49,184 bases of DNA from assembly GCF_025965855.1 (NCBI RefSeq), contig NZ_JAOPWB010000182.1, positions 1 through 49,184 on the forward strand. Reading direction: 5' to 3'. Below the pieces are notes generated by a model that ran no database searches, was not told the DNA's origin, and saw nothing but the letters and a program-made list of their open reading frames with translations. The translations under genes were made by a program, and so were the position numbers. Origin of the DNA: Mycobacterium sp. Lineage in GTDB: Bacteria; Actinomycetota; Actinomycetes; Mycobacteriales; Mycobacteriaceae. Below, one piece after another: positions 1-7,936 of this stretch (the first letter of the stretch is position 1; each line of letters begins with the position of its first letter).

Positions 1-326
1 TCGGTGTTGCGGATCTCCGACGAATGCGGCGCGCGCGCCGGGATCAGCTCCGCGGCGCCGTGGGCGGCGCCGGCGATCGCCTCCAGCACCGCGGAGCGCT
101 CGGCGCGCCGGGGCGAATACCAGACGACCACCGAGCCGGTGCGCGGGTAGGCATGCACGGCGCGCACGCCCTGCTCCTTGGCGACAGCCTCCTCGACCGC
201 CACGGCGCGCCGCGAGTCGGCGCGCACCCACCCGACCGAAACCCGCATGCGTCCGGCCGCATCCGAAATGACTTCCAGGGCAGGGTCTCCTGCCTGCGCC
301 TCGTTGACAACGAGTGCGAGGCTCAT
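1..326 (-). CDS. ctpC: Metal-transporting P-type ATPase CtpC, N-terminal part (cut by window edge)
   Basis: Only the first 108 codons are present; the gene runs off the left edge. The product matches the start of mycobacterial CtpC, a P1B-type ATPase in the inner membrane linked to zinc (earlier also manganese) efflux during macrophage infection. The visible part is the cytoplasmic N-terminal domain, with the recognisable stretches AGRMRVSVGWVR, VHAYPRTGSVVVWYSPRRA and ELIPARAPHSSEIRNT. It contains no cysteine and so no CxxC metal site. The ATG at 324-326 lies 9 nt after the pacL1 stop, so the two genes are almost certainly one transcript. The first dozen residues, before LEVISDAAGRM, look longer than the M. 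tuberculosis protein as I remember it, so an internal start is possible. The longer ORF in another frame here is a shadow. Confidence 0.9.
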   Translation of the reverse strand, partial: MSLALVVNEAQAGDPALEVISDAAGRMRVSVGWVRADSRRAVAVEEAVAKEQGVRAVHAYPRTGSVVVWYSPRRAERSAVLEAIAGAAHGAAELIPARAPHSSEIRNT

Positions 327-335
327 CTCAGGCGA

Positions 336-617
336 TCAGTGTTCGTGATCATGGGCGTCGGCGATCGACGGCGTGGGCGCTTCCTCGCCGATGCGTTCGC
401 GGGCCTCGGCCATGACGTCGGCGAGCTTGAGCCGCGCCGACTCGGCGGCCTCCTCGGCCTTGCGGGTGCCGCGCAACCCCAGCTCCGCCGCCGACACCGC
501 GGTCTCGTGCAGCGGCGCCTTGGCCATGGCCTTGCGCACCACCTCGTAGGCCGTCACGCCGACCAGGCCGGTGACCACCGTCCCCGCCGCCTTTGTCAGA
601 AGCCCGTACACCGCCAT
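336..617 (-). CDS. pacL1: PacL1-like DUF1490 metallochaperone-like membrane protein (Rv3269 ortholog)
   Basis: This 93-residue protein matches Rv3269, the small partner encoded just before ctpC. PacL proteins (DUF1490) are membrane-anchored and cluster with their cognate P-type ATPase, assisting zinc efflux. Residues 3-27 form a hydrophobic segment (VYGLLTKAAGTVVTGLVGVT), followed by an Ala/Glu/Lys-rich helical region. The last seven residues, DAHDHEH, are a His/Asp-rich tail of the type that binds divalent metal in this family. The ATG at 615-617 follows AGGAAGG about 10 nt upstream. The 9-nt gap to ctpC supports an operon. A palindrome and promoter-like hexamers lie upstream at 663-694. Confidence 0.92.
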   Translation of the reverse strand: MAVYGLLTKAAGTVVTGLVGVTAYEVVRKAMAKAPLHETAVSAAELGLRGTRKAEEAAESARLKLADVMAEARERIGEEAPTPSIADAHDHEH

Positions 618-662
618 TGCCTCAACCTTCCTGTCGTCACAGCGTCAGCCAATGCTTTGACG

Positions 663-694
663 ACGTTAACATCGAAATATTGCGATATCAATAT
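663..694 (-). promoter_or_regulatory. Candidate promoter and metal-responsive operator of pacL1-ctpC
   Basis: Read on the minus strand, TTGATA (686-691) and TAACGT (663-668) are separated by 17 nt and place a start site about 40 nt before the pacL1 ATG. A perfect inverted repeat overlaps the -35: ATATTG (677-682), six-base spacer CGATAT, CAATAT (689-694). AT-rich palindromes of this style are typical of ArsR/SmtB-family metal sensors. The hexamers and palindrome are read directly; the regulator is inferred. Confidence 0.5.
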
Positions 695-743
695 GGATCG
701 TGCGGTGTCATTCCGGAGTCGTTGGCCGCGAACCGGCGCATAC

Positions 744-2393
744 TCAGCTGTCTTCCCGCGCCCCCTCGGGCGCTTCGGGATCCCAAGTATTGGGCAGCAT
801 CGGCATCCTCGGTCCCCCGCCGAACTCATCGCCGGAAAGCGCGGTCAACCCCGTGGGTTGGGCACCGTCTTTCGACACCGTCCCGGCGAACCCCAGGGTT
901 CCCGCACCACGATCCGAGGCCGCCGTCGACGCGACCGCGTCCGCAGCCCAGTCCGGATCGACCTCGACATCCATATCCATGAACTCGTCGTAGTGCCCGC
1001 GCTGCTTCGCGCGCTCGCGCCGCCGCGCCCGCGCCTGCTCCCGCGCGGCGGCCGCGGTTACCGCCGCGGCGCTATCCGGCTGCGGCGCCTTCCTTTTGGC
1101 GCTGGAGCTCGCGCCGGTGGGTAGCCCCGAACCGGCATCGATGGCGGGAGGCGCCACCGCGTAGGGGGGTGCGAAACCCGCCCCTCCTGCGGCCGGCGGC
1201 GCCGGCGGCGGCGCGGAATTGGCGACTGCGCTCGCCGTGGGCGCAGGGGCAGGGGCCGTGCCGGGGGCGACGGCCGATGCAACCGCAGTCGGAGCCGTCC
1301 CGACAACCGGCAACAAGGCGGGCGCATGCGCAACCGGCGTCAGGGCGGGCGCCATGGCGGGTTCAGGCAGGACGGTCAGCTCGGTCGCCTGAGCCAGCCC
1401 CGCGAAGCCGCCCACAGCGCCGACGGGGGCAACCGCCAGGGCGGCGGGCGCGATAAATGGGGAAATCACGCTGTAGCCGATGGATGCAAAATCGTCAGGG
1501 CTCAGGACCAGCAAGAACGGATTACTCAGATACAGCAACGGATCCGCCAAGAATTTGTTGATTATGTTCTCCACGTACCCCACCGGATTCGCCAGGAATT
1601 CAAAGACGTGGTCGCCGCCGAACCCAAAATAAAGGTCCGACAGCAGGGGAAACTGCCCCACGAACGACTCGACGACCTGCTGGGTGTACCCCACCGGATC
1701 CTGCAGGAAGGCCGCGATGCTGAAGTTTTGGATCAAGTTCATCAACGACGACTCCAGGTTGAACAGATTCAGCGTGGACGCGTCTTGGCCGAGCTGCTCG
1801 ACGGTATTGATGGCGCTGGCCAAAGAGGTGACCCACGTGGACACCGGGTTTACCACCACGGGCGCCGGGGTGGTTTGTGGCGACCCGGATATTGCAGCCA
1901 CCGCCGCGCTGGAGATCGCTTGGTAGATGCTCATCGTGGTGGCGGCCTGGATCCACATCCGCACGTAGTCGGCCTCGTTGAGCGCAATCGGGATGGTGTT
2001 GAGCCCGAAGAAATTGGTCGCCACCAACACACCGTGGACGATGTGGTTGGTGGCAAGCTCGGCCAGCGTCGGCATGGCCGCCAGCGCGGCGGTGTGGGCC
2101 GCAGCCACCGTCTCATGCTGGGCCGAAGCTGCAGCACTATTGGCGCTGGCCTGCATCAGCCATGCCAGATACGGCACATGTGCGGCCACAAACGACTCCG
2201 CGCTCGGCCCCTCCCACACCCCGGCGTGCACGTTGGCCAAGACCGCGGTGAGTTCCTGGGCCACGGACGCATATTCGGCGCTCAAGGTGTTCCATGCCCC
2301 CGCCGCCGCCAGCAACGACGCCGGACCGGGGCCACTGCTCAGCAATGCCGAATGCACCTCCGGTGGTGCGGCAATCCAGATGGGCGAGGTCAT
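744..2393 (-). CDS. PPE family protein, PPW subfamily
   Basis: 549 residues. The N-terminal PPE domain (about 1-175) shows the Pro-Pro-Glu motif at residues 10-12 and a [10 protein letters not shown] segment in the conserved helical region. A middle region (about 220-310) contains loosely repeated [10 protein letters not shown] / [10 protein letters not shown] / [10 protein letters not shown] units. An Ala/Pro-rich linker follows, then a basic stretch near residues 453-466 ([13 protein letters not shown]) leading into [15 protein letters not shown]. The C-terminus carries GFAGT (about 499) and PMLPNTW (about 531-537), the PxxPxxW signature of the PPW subfamily. PPE proteins are type VII secretion substrates, usually paired with a PE protein; no PE gene is adjacent. 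The ATG at 2391-2393 overlaps the stop of a small upstream ORF by four bases. As I recall it, M. tuberculosis has no PPE gene here, so it is probably an insertion. Confidence 0.9.
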   Translation of the reverse strand: MTSPIWIAAPPEVHSALLSSGPGPASLLAAAGAWNTLSAEYASVAQELTAVLANVHAGVWEGPSAESFVAAHVPYLAWLMQASANSAAASAQHETVAAAHTAALAAMPTLAELATNHIVHGVLVATNFFGLNTIPIALNEADYVRMWIQAATTMSIYQAISSAAVAAISGSPQTTPAPVVVNPVSTWVTSLASAINTVEQLGQDASTLNLFNLESSLMNLIQNFSIAAFLQDPVGYTQQVVESFVGQFPLLSDLYFGFGGDHVFEFLANPVGYVENIINKFLADPLLYLSNPFLLVLSPDDFASIGYSVISPFIAPAALAVAPVGAVGGFAGLAQATELTVLPEPAMAPALTPVAHAPALLPVVGTAPTAVASAVAPGTAPAPAPTASAVANSAPPPAPPAAGGAGFAPPYAVAPPAIDAGSGLPTGASSSAKRKAPQPDSAAAVTAAAAREQARARRRERAKQRGHYDEFMDMDVEVDPDWAADAVASTAASDRGAGTLGFAGTVSKDGAQPTGLTALSGDEFGGGPRMPMLPNTWDPEAPEGAREDS

Positions 2394-2572
2394 AGGCCGC
2401 GGCCACCCAGATACGCCGCCGCCGCATCACCGATCGCATAACTGGCGCCCGACTCGGCCAAGCCTGGCCGAGCCACAAGTGCGCCAGCGTCGCAGCTGTC
2501 CACGCCACTGCCCCTTATCCGACGCCGAGCAACGAAGTTAGCATTGCATAAGCTAACTTGTCGAGGTTCCAT
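2390..2572 (-). CDS. Possible small ORF overlapping the PPE start
   Basis: An open frame of up to 60 codons ends in ATGA, sharing four bases with the PPE start, an arrangement typical of translational coupling. Its end, [20 protein letters not shown], faintly recalls the C-termini of small PE or EspC-like (DUF2580) type VII partners. The first half has no recognisable features and contains the inverted repeat at 2535-2559, which argues that translation, if any, starts later, for example at the GTG near 2502. It could be the remnant of a lost PE-like partner, a leader peptide, or noise. No family match is claimed. Confidence 0.25.
   Translation of the reverse strand: MEPRQVSLCNANFVARRRIRGSGVDSCDAGALVARPGLAESGASYAIGDAAAAYLGGRGL
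2535..2559 (-). promoter_or_regulatory. Perfect inverted repeat upstream of the PPE gene (operator candidate)
   Basis: AAGTTAGC (2535-2542) and GCTAACTT (2552-2559) form a perfect 8-bp inverted repeat with a 9-nt spacer. On the minus strand the spacer region contains TATGCAAT, which resembles a -10 element. The site is about 140 nt upstream of the PPE start. The half-site GTTAGC differs from the IdeR iron-box half-site, so no regulator is assigned. Confidence 0.4.
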
Positions 2573-2685
2573 TGTGGACCGCGCTGCTGACGTGCGGAAT
2601 TAGTCGATCAGCGGGGTAGCGACGACCGTCCGGCCCCGGCTGCAAAAGGGGCATCTTGCGTCGGCTCATGGGGAAGCCGCCAGCC

Positions 2686-3411
2686 CTACAGAACCCGGGT
2701 GACCTTCTCCGTCTCGATCCTGCGTTGCAGCGCCGCCGGGTCGGGATTGGCGACCTGCACCAGCGACGCGCCGACCGCCAGGATCGACAGCAGTCCGTCC
2801 ACCAGGTCGCCGGGCCGGGTCCAGGACGCGGTGCAGAGCACGCGGTCGCGGGAAGTCAATTCCCTTGCGGCGGCTGATCTTTCGCAATCGGCCAGGACCT
2901 CGTCGACTGATCGTCCGGCCAGCGCCGGACCCGGGTGGCGTTCGGGGACGATCTGGTCGCCGTGCACCCGCACGGCGGTGGCGTAGTCGGTGACGCCGAT
3001 CGGCAGGTCGGGCGCGGGGCGGCCGAACGGGTCCAGCGACAGCACCGCGACCTCCCCGGCGCCGGTTCCGTCCGCCTCGTCCAGCCGCTCGGCGGTGCAC
3101 AGCGCTACGTCGGCGGGCCCCGCCGAGTCCAGCACCGCCTCGGCCCCGAGCCACCACACGCCGAACAGGACCGCCGCCGTCTGCCAGTGCGCCGGCAGCA
3201 GGAGCGCAATCCGGCTGGCCGGCCCGGCGCCCAGCTCGTCGCGCAACAGGTTGCCGGTCTTGGCCGCCCAGTTGGCCAGCGTCACCCCGGACAATTCGAT
3301 GCGCTCGCCGTTGGCGTCGTCGTAGTAGGTGATGCGCGGGCCCGGGTCGGCCCGCAGCAGCGGAGTAAGGACCGCTTCGGAAACGGTAGTGAGCGTGCTC
3401 AGTTGATGCAC
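2686..3411 (-). CDS. TIGR03089 family protein (Rv3268-like)
   Basis: 241 residues, a stand-alone protein of the TIGR03089 family, which resembles the N-terminal part of AMP-binding (acyl/aryl-CoA ligase, ANL) enzymes but is much shorter and lacks the adenylate-forming motifs. Recognisable stretches are RITYYDDANGERIELSG, ALLLPAHWQTAAVLFGVWW and DRVLCTASWTRPGDL. Its function is unknown. It starts with GTG at 3409-3411 and overlaps the 3' end of lcp1 by 13 nt, so the pair is coupled. The true start could be a few codons downstream, near TTVSEAVL. Its conservation beside lcp1 in mycobacteria suggests an envelope-related role, but that is inference. Confidence 0.85.
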   Translation of the reverse strand: MHQLSTLTTVSEAVLTPLLRADPGPRITYYDDANGERIELSGVTLANWAAKTGNLLRDELGAGPASRIALLLPAHWQTAAVLFGVWWLGAEAVLDSAGPADVALCTAERLDEADGTGAGEVAVLSLDPFGRPAPDLPIGVTDYATAVRVHGDQIVPERHPGPALAGRSVDEVLADCERSAAARELTSRDRVLCTASWTRPGDLVDGLLSILAVGASLVQVANPDPAALQRRIETEKVTRVL

Positions 3412-4877
3412 TCGGGCTTGTCGGAACCGGCGGTCAGGATCGGCGACGGCGGCGGCGCGGTGGGGTCGGCCGCGGCTCCCGCGTTGGAAGCCCGGGCGGG
3501 CAGCACCTGGGTGGTCGGGCCACCGGAGAGGCCCGAGCCCGGACCGGTGTAGTCGTTGGCCAGCACCACCCGGACGGATCCGGCCGGCATCGATGCGTCG
3601 GCGACGACCGGCAACCCGCCCAGTTCCTTGCCGACCTGCTGGGCACCCAGGTCGTCGGTCTTGGTGGCGCGCACCTGGCTGCCCTGCACGTGGCCGCCGT
3701 CGTTGTTGCCGACGGTTCCGGCGGTAAATCCCTTGGAGTTCAACACATCCGACACCGCCGAGGCCAGCCCGTTGATGTCGGTGTCGTTGACCACGTTGAC
3801 GGTGGTCTTGGCCGGCGTGTAGGCCAGTTCCTCGGTCTTGCCCTGGGCCTGGTCTTCGAGCAGGCTCGCGACCCAGTCGGCGACCTGGTGCGCGTCCACC
3901 CGCACCACGCTTTGCATGCCGTCGTCGCTCCAGCCGGCCCCGTCGAGCACCGGGATCGTGGCGAAGGCGACCTTACCGCCGGCCAGCTTTTGCAGCTGCT
4001 GCACGAAATCCATGACATCCCAACCCGAGGAGATCACCACCGAGCGCTGAACGGCCGCCTCCAGGCGATCCAGCGTGGTGGGGCTGGACAGCGTATGGCC
4101 GGAGGTGATCCGGTGTGCGAGCGAGGCCATCACCACCTGCTGGCGCACCACCCGGTCGAGGTCGCCGCGCGGCAGGTCATGGCGCTGACGGACGAAACTC
4201 AGCGCCTGCGGGCCGTCGAGTTTCTGCCGGCCGGCCGGAAAGTCGGCACCCGAAAGCGGTTCGAACACGGGCTGTTTCAGGCAGACCTCGACGCCGCCCA
4301 GCGCGTCGGTGATCAACGCGAAGCCCAGCAGCCCGATCTCGGCGTAGTGGTCGACGGTGACCCCGGTCAGGTCGGCGACGGTCTTGATGAGGGCATCGCG
4401 GCCGGCCTCGGTGCCCCGCGCCTCGGCCTCGGCGGCCGAAGCGCCGGCCTTGACGAGGGTGGCCCGTTTCGCCTCCCTGGTCTGGCCGTAGACGCCGTTG
4501 ATCTTCGTCTTGCCCAGGCCGGGGGCCGCGACGTAGGAGTCCCGCGGGATCGAGATCGCGGTCGCCGACCTCCCGTTGTTCGGTATCCGGACGAGGATGA
4601 TCGTGTCGGTGTTGGTCGCTTCCTCGTCACCGGCCCGCAGGGTCGCCAGCTCCTCGGGCGACAACGGGTTGCCGTGCGCATCCGTGCGGCTGTCCAGGCC
4701 GACCAGCAGGATGTCGATCGCGCCATCGTCGCCGCCCTTGCCCAGCGAGGGTGCGGACATGTGGAAGATGCCGTCCTCGAAGGACCGGACGTTGCTCCAG
4801 GCGATCCCGGTGCCGAAAACGACCGCGACGGTCAGCACAGCGGCGACCACACGAACCACACGTTGCACAGGCATCAC
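3399..4877 (-). CDS. lcp1: LytR-CpsA-Psr ligase Lcp1 (Rv3267-like)
   Basis: 492 residues. A short cytoplasmic N-terminus leads into one transmembrane helix (about residues 7-27). The LCP catalytic domain (about 50-300) shows DILLVGLDSR, TDTIILVRIPNN, SIPRDSYV, KINGVYGQ and LSFVRQRHDLPRGDLDRVVRQ; the Arg and Asp residues of these blocks bind the polyprenyl pyrophosphate. A LytR_C-type domain (about 385-460, TVNVVNDTDINGLAS) and a Pro-rich tail follow. In M. tuberculosis this protein is the main enzyme joining arabinogalactan to peptidoglycan at the outer face of the membrane. Two adjacent starts exist, GTG at 4875-4877 and ATG at 4872-4874. It is divergent from rmlD, which makes the rhamnose donor for the same linker. 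Confidence 0.92.
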   Translation of the reverse strand: MMPVQRVVRVVAAVLTVAVVFGTGIAWSNVRSFEDGIFHMSAPSLGKGGDDGAIDILLVGLDSRTDAHGNPLSPEELATLRAGDEEATNTDTIILVRIPNNGRSATAISIPRDSYVAAPGLGKTKINGVYGQTREAKRATLVKAGASAAEAEARGTEAGRDALIKTVADLTGVTVDHYAEIGLLGFALITDALGGVEVCLKQPVFEPLSGADFPAGRQKLDGPQALSFVRQRHDLPRGDLDRVVRQQVVMASLAHRITSGHTLSSPTTLDRLEAAVQRSVVISSGWDVMDFVQQLQKLAGGKVAFATIPVLDGAGWSDDGMQSVVRVDAHQVADWVASLLEDQAQGKTEELAYTPAKTTVNVVNDTDINGLASAVSDVLNSKGFTAGTVGNNDGGHVQGSQVRATKTDDLGAQQVGKELGGLPVVADASMPAGSVRVVLANDYTGPGSGLSGGPTTQVLPARASNAGAAADPTAPPPSPILTAGSDKPECIN

Positions 4878-4951
4878 AACAGATTACTTGTGACACAGCC
4901 GCTTCTCGGGTAGCTGAAGGCGGCGTGCCTGGGCCGTGCCAGACTCGACAC

Positions 4952-5869
4952 ATGTCGGAAAGGATCCTGATCAGCGGCGCGGGCGGGCAATTGGGGACGT
5001 CGTTGGCGGTGCTGGCCGCCGATCGGGGGCGCGACGTGCTGGCGCTGACGTCGTCGCAGTGGGACATCACCGACCCCGCCGCGGCCGAACGGAACATCCG
5101 CGGCGGCGACGTGGTCATCAACTGCGCCGCTTACACCAACGTCGACGGCGCCGAGAGCGACGCGGCCGCGGCCTACGCGGTCAACGCGACCGGCCCGGAG
5201 CACATGGCGCGCGCCTGCGGTCGCGCCGGCGCCCGGCTGATCCACGTCTCCACCGACTACGTATTTACCGCCGAGCCGGTCACCGGCGAGCCACCCGAGG
5301 CCGGGCCGCGCCCCTACGAGCCCAGCGATGAAACCGACGCGCGGGGCGTGTACGCACTCAGCAAACTGGCCGGCGAGCGGGCCGTGCTGGCGGCGCTGCC
5401 GGACGCCTCGCAAGGGATAGTGGTCCGAACCGCCTGGCTCTACACCGGCGGGACCGGGAAGGACTTCGTCGCCGTCATGCGCCGCCTGGCCGCCGGGGAC
5501 GGCCCGGTGGAGGTGGTCGACGACCAGACCGGATCGCCGACCTACGTCGCCGACCTGGCCGTCGCGCTGCTGCAGGTCGCCGACGACGGGGTGCCCGGGC
5601 CGATCCTGCACGCCGCCAACGAGGGTGAGGTGTCGCGCTTCGGGCAGGCCCGCGCGGTGTTCGAGGAATGCGGCGCCGACCCGGACCGGGTGCGGCCGGT
5701 CAGCACCGATCAATACCCGCGGCCCGCGCCGCGCCCGACTTATTCCGCGCTGGGCAGCCGCGAGTCCGCCGCGGCGGGCCTGACACCGCTAAGGCCGTGG
5801 CGCCCCGCGCTTGTCGCGGCGCTGTCCGCGTCTCCCAGCGATCGACCGTTACCCTCGACGCGTGACTGA
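4952..5869 (+). CDS. rmlD: dTDP-4-dehydrorhamnose reductase RmlD
   Basis: 305 residues. It catalyses the last step of dTDP-L-rhamnose synthesis, NAD(P)H reduction of dTDP-4-keto-rhamnose, supplying the rhamnose of the arabinogalactan linker. The Rossmann motif GAGGQLG is at the N-terminus, NCAAYTNVDGAE and VSTDYVF follow, and the catalytic YxxxK is Y134-ALS-K138. RTAWLYTGGTGKDFV and VDDQTGSPTYVADLA are family blocks. The ATG at 4952 is chosen because the Rossmann motif begins within ten residues; the open frame extending upstream is antisense to lcp1. The last eight bases overlap wbbL. Confidence 0.94.
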   Translation: MSERILISGAGGQLGTSLAVLAADRGRDVLALTSSQWDITDPAAAERNIRGGDVVINCAAYTNVDGAESDAAAAYAVNATGPEHMARACGRAGARLIHVSTDYVFTAEPVTGEPPEAGPRPYEPSDETDARGVYALSKLAGERAVLAALPDASQGIVVRTAWLYTGGTGKDFVAVMRRLAAGDGPVEVVDDQTGSPTYVADLAVALLQVADDGVPGPILHAANEGEVSRFGQARAVFEECGADPDRVRPVSTDQYPRPAPRPTYSALGSRESAAAGLTPLRPWRPALVAALSASPSDRPLPSTRD

Positions 5870-6749
5870 CGTCCTGCCGGTCGTGACGGTGACCTACTCA
5901 CCGGGTCCGCACCTCGAGAGGTTCCTGGCCTCCCTGTCGATGGCCACCGAGCACCCGGTCAGCGTGCTGCTGGCCGACAACGGCTCCACCGACGGAACCC
6001 CGCAGGCGGCCGTCGAGCGCTATCCGAACGTCCGGCTGTTCGACACCGGCGCCAACCTCGGGTACGGGACCGCGGTGAACCGCGCGGTCGCGCAGCTGGA
6101 CGAAAACGACGACTGGGTGATCGTGGCCAACCCCGACGTGCAGTGGGGCCCGGGCAGCATCGACGCCCTGCTGGACGCCGCCACCCGCTGGCCGCACGCG
6201 GGCGCCCTGGGACCGCTCGTCCGCGACCCCGACGGGTCGGTGTATCCGTCGGCGCGCCACCTGCCCAGCCTGATCCGCGGCGGCATGCACGCGGTGATCG
6301 GCCCGTTCTGGAAGCGCAACCCGTGGACGGCGGCATACCGCCAGGAGCGGCTGGAGCCCAGCGAGCGGGCGGTGGGCTGGCTGTCGGGGTCGTGCCTGCT
6401 CATGCGCAGGTCGGCATTTGAGCGGGTCGGTGGATTTGATGAGCGCTACTTCATGTACATGGAGGACGTCGACCTCGGGGACCGCCTGGGCAAGGCCGGC
6501 TGGCTGAACGTCTACGTGCCCACGGCCGAAGTGCTGCACCACAAGGGCCACTCCACCGGACACGACCCGGCGAGCCACCTGGCGGCGCATCACAAAAGCA
6601 CCTATCTCTTTTTGGCCGACCGGAATCCCGGGTGGTGGCGGGCCCCGCTGCGCTGGACGCTGTGGGCGTCGCTGGCGGTGCGTTCGCGGCTGATGGTGCG
6701 CAGTGCGCTGCGCAGCCGCAGGCGGAACTTGGCAGAAGGGCGGCGCTGA
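5862..6749 (+). CDS. wbbL: Rhamnosyltransferase WbbL (GT2)
   Basis: 295 residues. It transfers rhamnose from dTDP-Rha to decaprenyl-PP-GlcNAc, forming the Rha-GlcNAc linker between peptidoglycan and arabinogalactan; it is essential in mycobacteria. The GT2 fold is shown by TVTYSPGPHLERFLASL, LADNGSTDGT, the NPDVQ metal-binding block with its Asp near residue 92, WLSGSCLLMRRSAFE and GGFDERYFMYMEDVDLGDRL. The C-terminus is Arg-rich and may touch the membrane. The GTG at 5862-5864 overlaps the rmlD stop, and manC starts on the base after the stop, so rmlD-wbbL-manC is a tight operon. Confidence 0.94.
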   Translation: MTDVLPVVTVTYSPGPHLERFLASLSMATEHPVSVLLADNGSTDGTPQAAVERYPNVRLFDTGANLGYGTAVNRAVAQLDENDDWVIVANPDVQWGPGSIDALLDAATRWPHAGALGPLVRDPDGSVYPSARHLPSLIRGGMHAVIGPFWKRNPWTAAYRQERLEPSERAVGWLSGSCLLMRRSAFERVGGFDERYFMYMEDVDLGDRLGKAGWLNVYVPTAEVLHHKGHSTGHDPASHLAAHHKSTYLFLADRNPGWWRAPLRWTLWASLAVRSRLMVRSALRSRRRNLAEGRR

Positions 6750-7829
6750 ATGGCAATCTCCCAGGTCGATGCGGTGATCCTGGTCGGGGGCAAGGGGACC
6801 CGGCTGCGGCCGCTGACGCTCTCGGCGCCCAAGCCCATGCTGCCCACCGCCGGGCTGCCGTTCCTGACCCACCTGCTGTCGCGCATCGCCGCCGCGGGCA
6901 TCGAGCACGTCATCCTGAGCACGTCGTATGAGGCTCGGGTGTTCCAGGCCGAGTTCGGCGACGGCTCCAAGCTGGGCCTGCAGCTCGAATACGCCACCGA
7001 GGAGCGGCCGCTGGGAACCGGCGGCGGCATCGCCAACGTCGCAGACAGGCTCCGGCACGACACCGTGATGGTATTCAACGGCGACGTGCTGTCCGCCGCC
7101 GACCTGGGCCAGATCCGCGAATTCCACCAAACCAATCGGGCCGACGTCACCCTGCACCTGGTGCGGGTGGGCGACCCGCGGGCGTTCGGCTGCGTGCCCA
7201 CCGACGAGGAGGCCAGGGTCACAGCGTTCCTCGAGAAGACCCAGGATCCGCCGACCGACCAGATCAACGCCGGCTGTTATGTCTTCGCGCGCGCCGTCAT
7301 CGACCGGATTCCGCGGGGCCGCGAGGTCTCGGTCGAACGCGAGGTGTTCCCGGCCCTGCTGTCCGACCCGGAGGTCAAGGTGTGCGGCTACGTCGACGCC
7401 ACCTATTGGCGGGACATGGGCACACCGGAGGACTTCGTGCGCGGCTCGTCGGACCTGGTGCGCGGGATCGCCGCCTCACCGGCGCTGCACGGTCACCGCG
7501 GCGAGCAGCTGGTGCACGACGGCGCGGCGGTGTCTCCGGGGGCGGTGCTGATCGGCGGCACGGTCGTCGGGCGGGGCGCCGAGATCGGTCCGGGTGTCCG
7601 GCTGGACGGCGCCGTGATCTTCGACGGGGTCCGGGTGGAGGCCGGCAGCGTGATCGAGCGCTCGATCATCGGCTTCGGAGTGCGCATCGGCCCGCGGGCG
7701 CTGATCCGCGACGGCGTGATCGGCGACGGCGCCGACATCGGTGCGCGCTGCGAGCTCCTGCGCGGCGCGCGGGTGTGGCCGGGCGTCTCGATTCCCGACG
7801 GCGGGATCCGCTACTCCTCCGACGTGTGA
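6750..7829 (+). CDS. manC: Mannose-1-phosphate guanylyltransferase (Rv3264c-like)
   Basis: 359 residues. It makes GDP-mannose from GTP and mannose-1-phosphate, the donor for mannolipids, lipoarabinomannan and protein mannosylation. The nucleotidyltransferase domain (about 1-235) opens with LVGGKGTRLRPLTLSAPKPM and contains GTGGGIANV, FNGDVLS and INAGCYVFA. The C-terminal part (about 250-359) is a left-handed beta-helix of hexapeptide repeats (GAVLIGGTVVGRGAEIGPGV and similar). M. tuberculosis annotation has called this gene manB as well as manC; the sequence clearly belongs to the nucleotidyltransferase. It starts immediately after wbbL. A hairpin repeat begins 14 nt after its stop. Confidence 0.92.
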   Translation: MAISQVDAVILVGGKGTRLRPLTLSAPKPMLPTAGLPFLTHLLSRIAAAGIEHVILSTSYEARVFQAEFGDGSKLGLQLEYATEERPLGTGGGIANVADRLRHDTVMVFNGDVLSAADLGQIREFHQTNRADVTLHLVRVGDPRAFGCVPTDEEARVTAFLEKTQDPPTDQINAGCYVFARAVIDRIPRGREVSVEREVFPALLSDPEVKVCGYVDATYWRDMGTPEDFVRGSSDLVRGIAASPALHGHRGEQLVHDGAAVSPGAVLIGGTVVGRGAEIGPGVRLDGAVIFDGVRVEAGSVIERSIIGFGVRIGPRALIRDGVIGDGADIGARCELLRGARVWPGVSIPDGGIRYSSDV

Positions 7830-7843
7830 GCGCCGGTTTGCGT

Positions 7844-7901
7844 CGAGATCGACGTTAGCGTCACCTTTGCTTGAACTTTCCCGCGCCGGCGTCGATCTCG
7901 G
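7844..7901. repeat. 58-bp hairpin repeat, left copy flanking the DUF559 gene
   Basis: Perfect 11-bp inverted arms CGAGATCGACG (7844-7854) and CGTCGATCTCG (7890-7900) enclose 35 nt containing TTGAACTTTCCCGCGC. The whole unit recurs downstream at 8795-8852 with the same length: the first 17 and last 12 bases are identical, and 47 of 58 bases match by my hand alignment. It lies between the manC stop and the nuclease-like gene and may also act as a manC terminator or RNA-processing hairpin, although no U-tract follows. Confidence 0.75.
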
Positions 7902-7936
7902 TGAGCATGTCGGTGGTCGTGTCCACCATCTCCCTC

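Noticed and set aside
44..310. 88-codon minus-strand frame inside ctpC
   Set aside because: The adjacent frame encodes the recognisable ctpC N-terminus; this one is a shadow.
2535..2559. IdeR iron box
   Set aside because: The half-site GTTAGC and 9-nt spacer do not fit the compact 19-bp TTAGGTTAGGCTAACCTAA type; kept only as an unassigned repeat.
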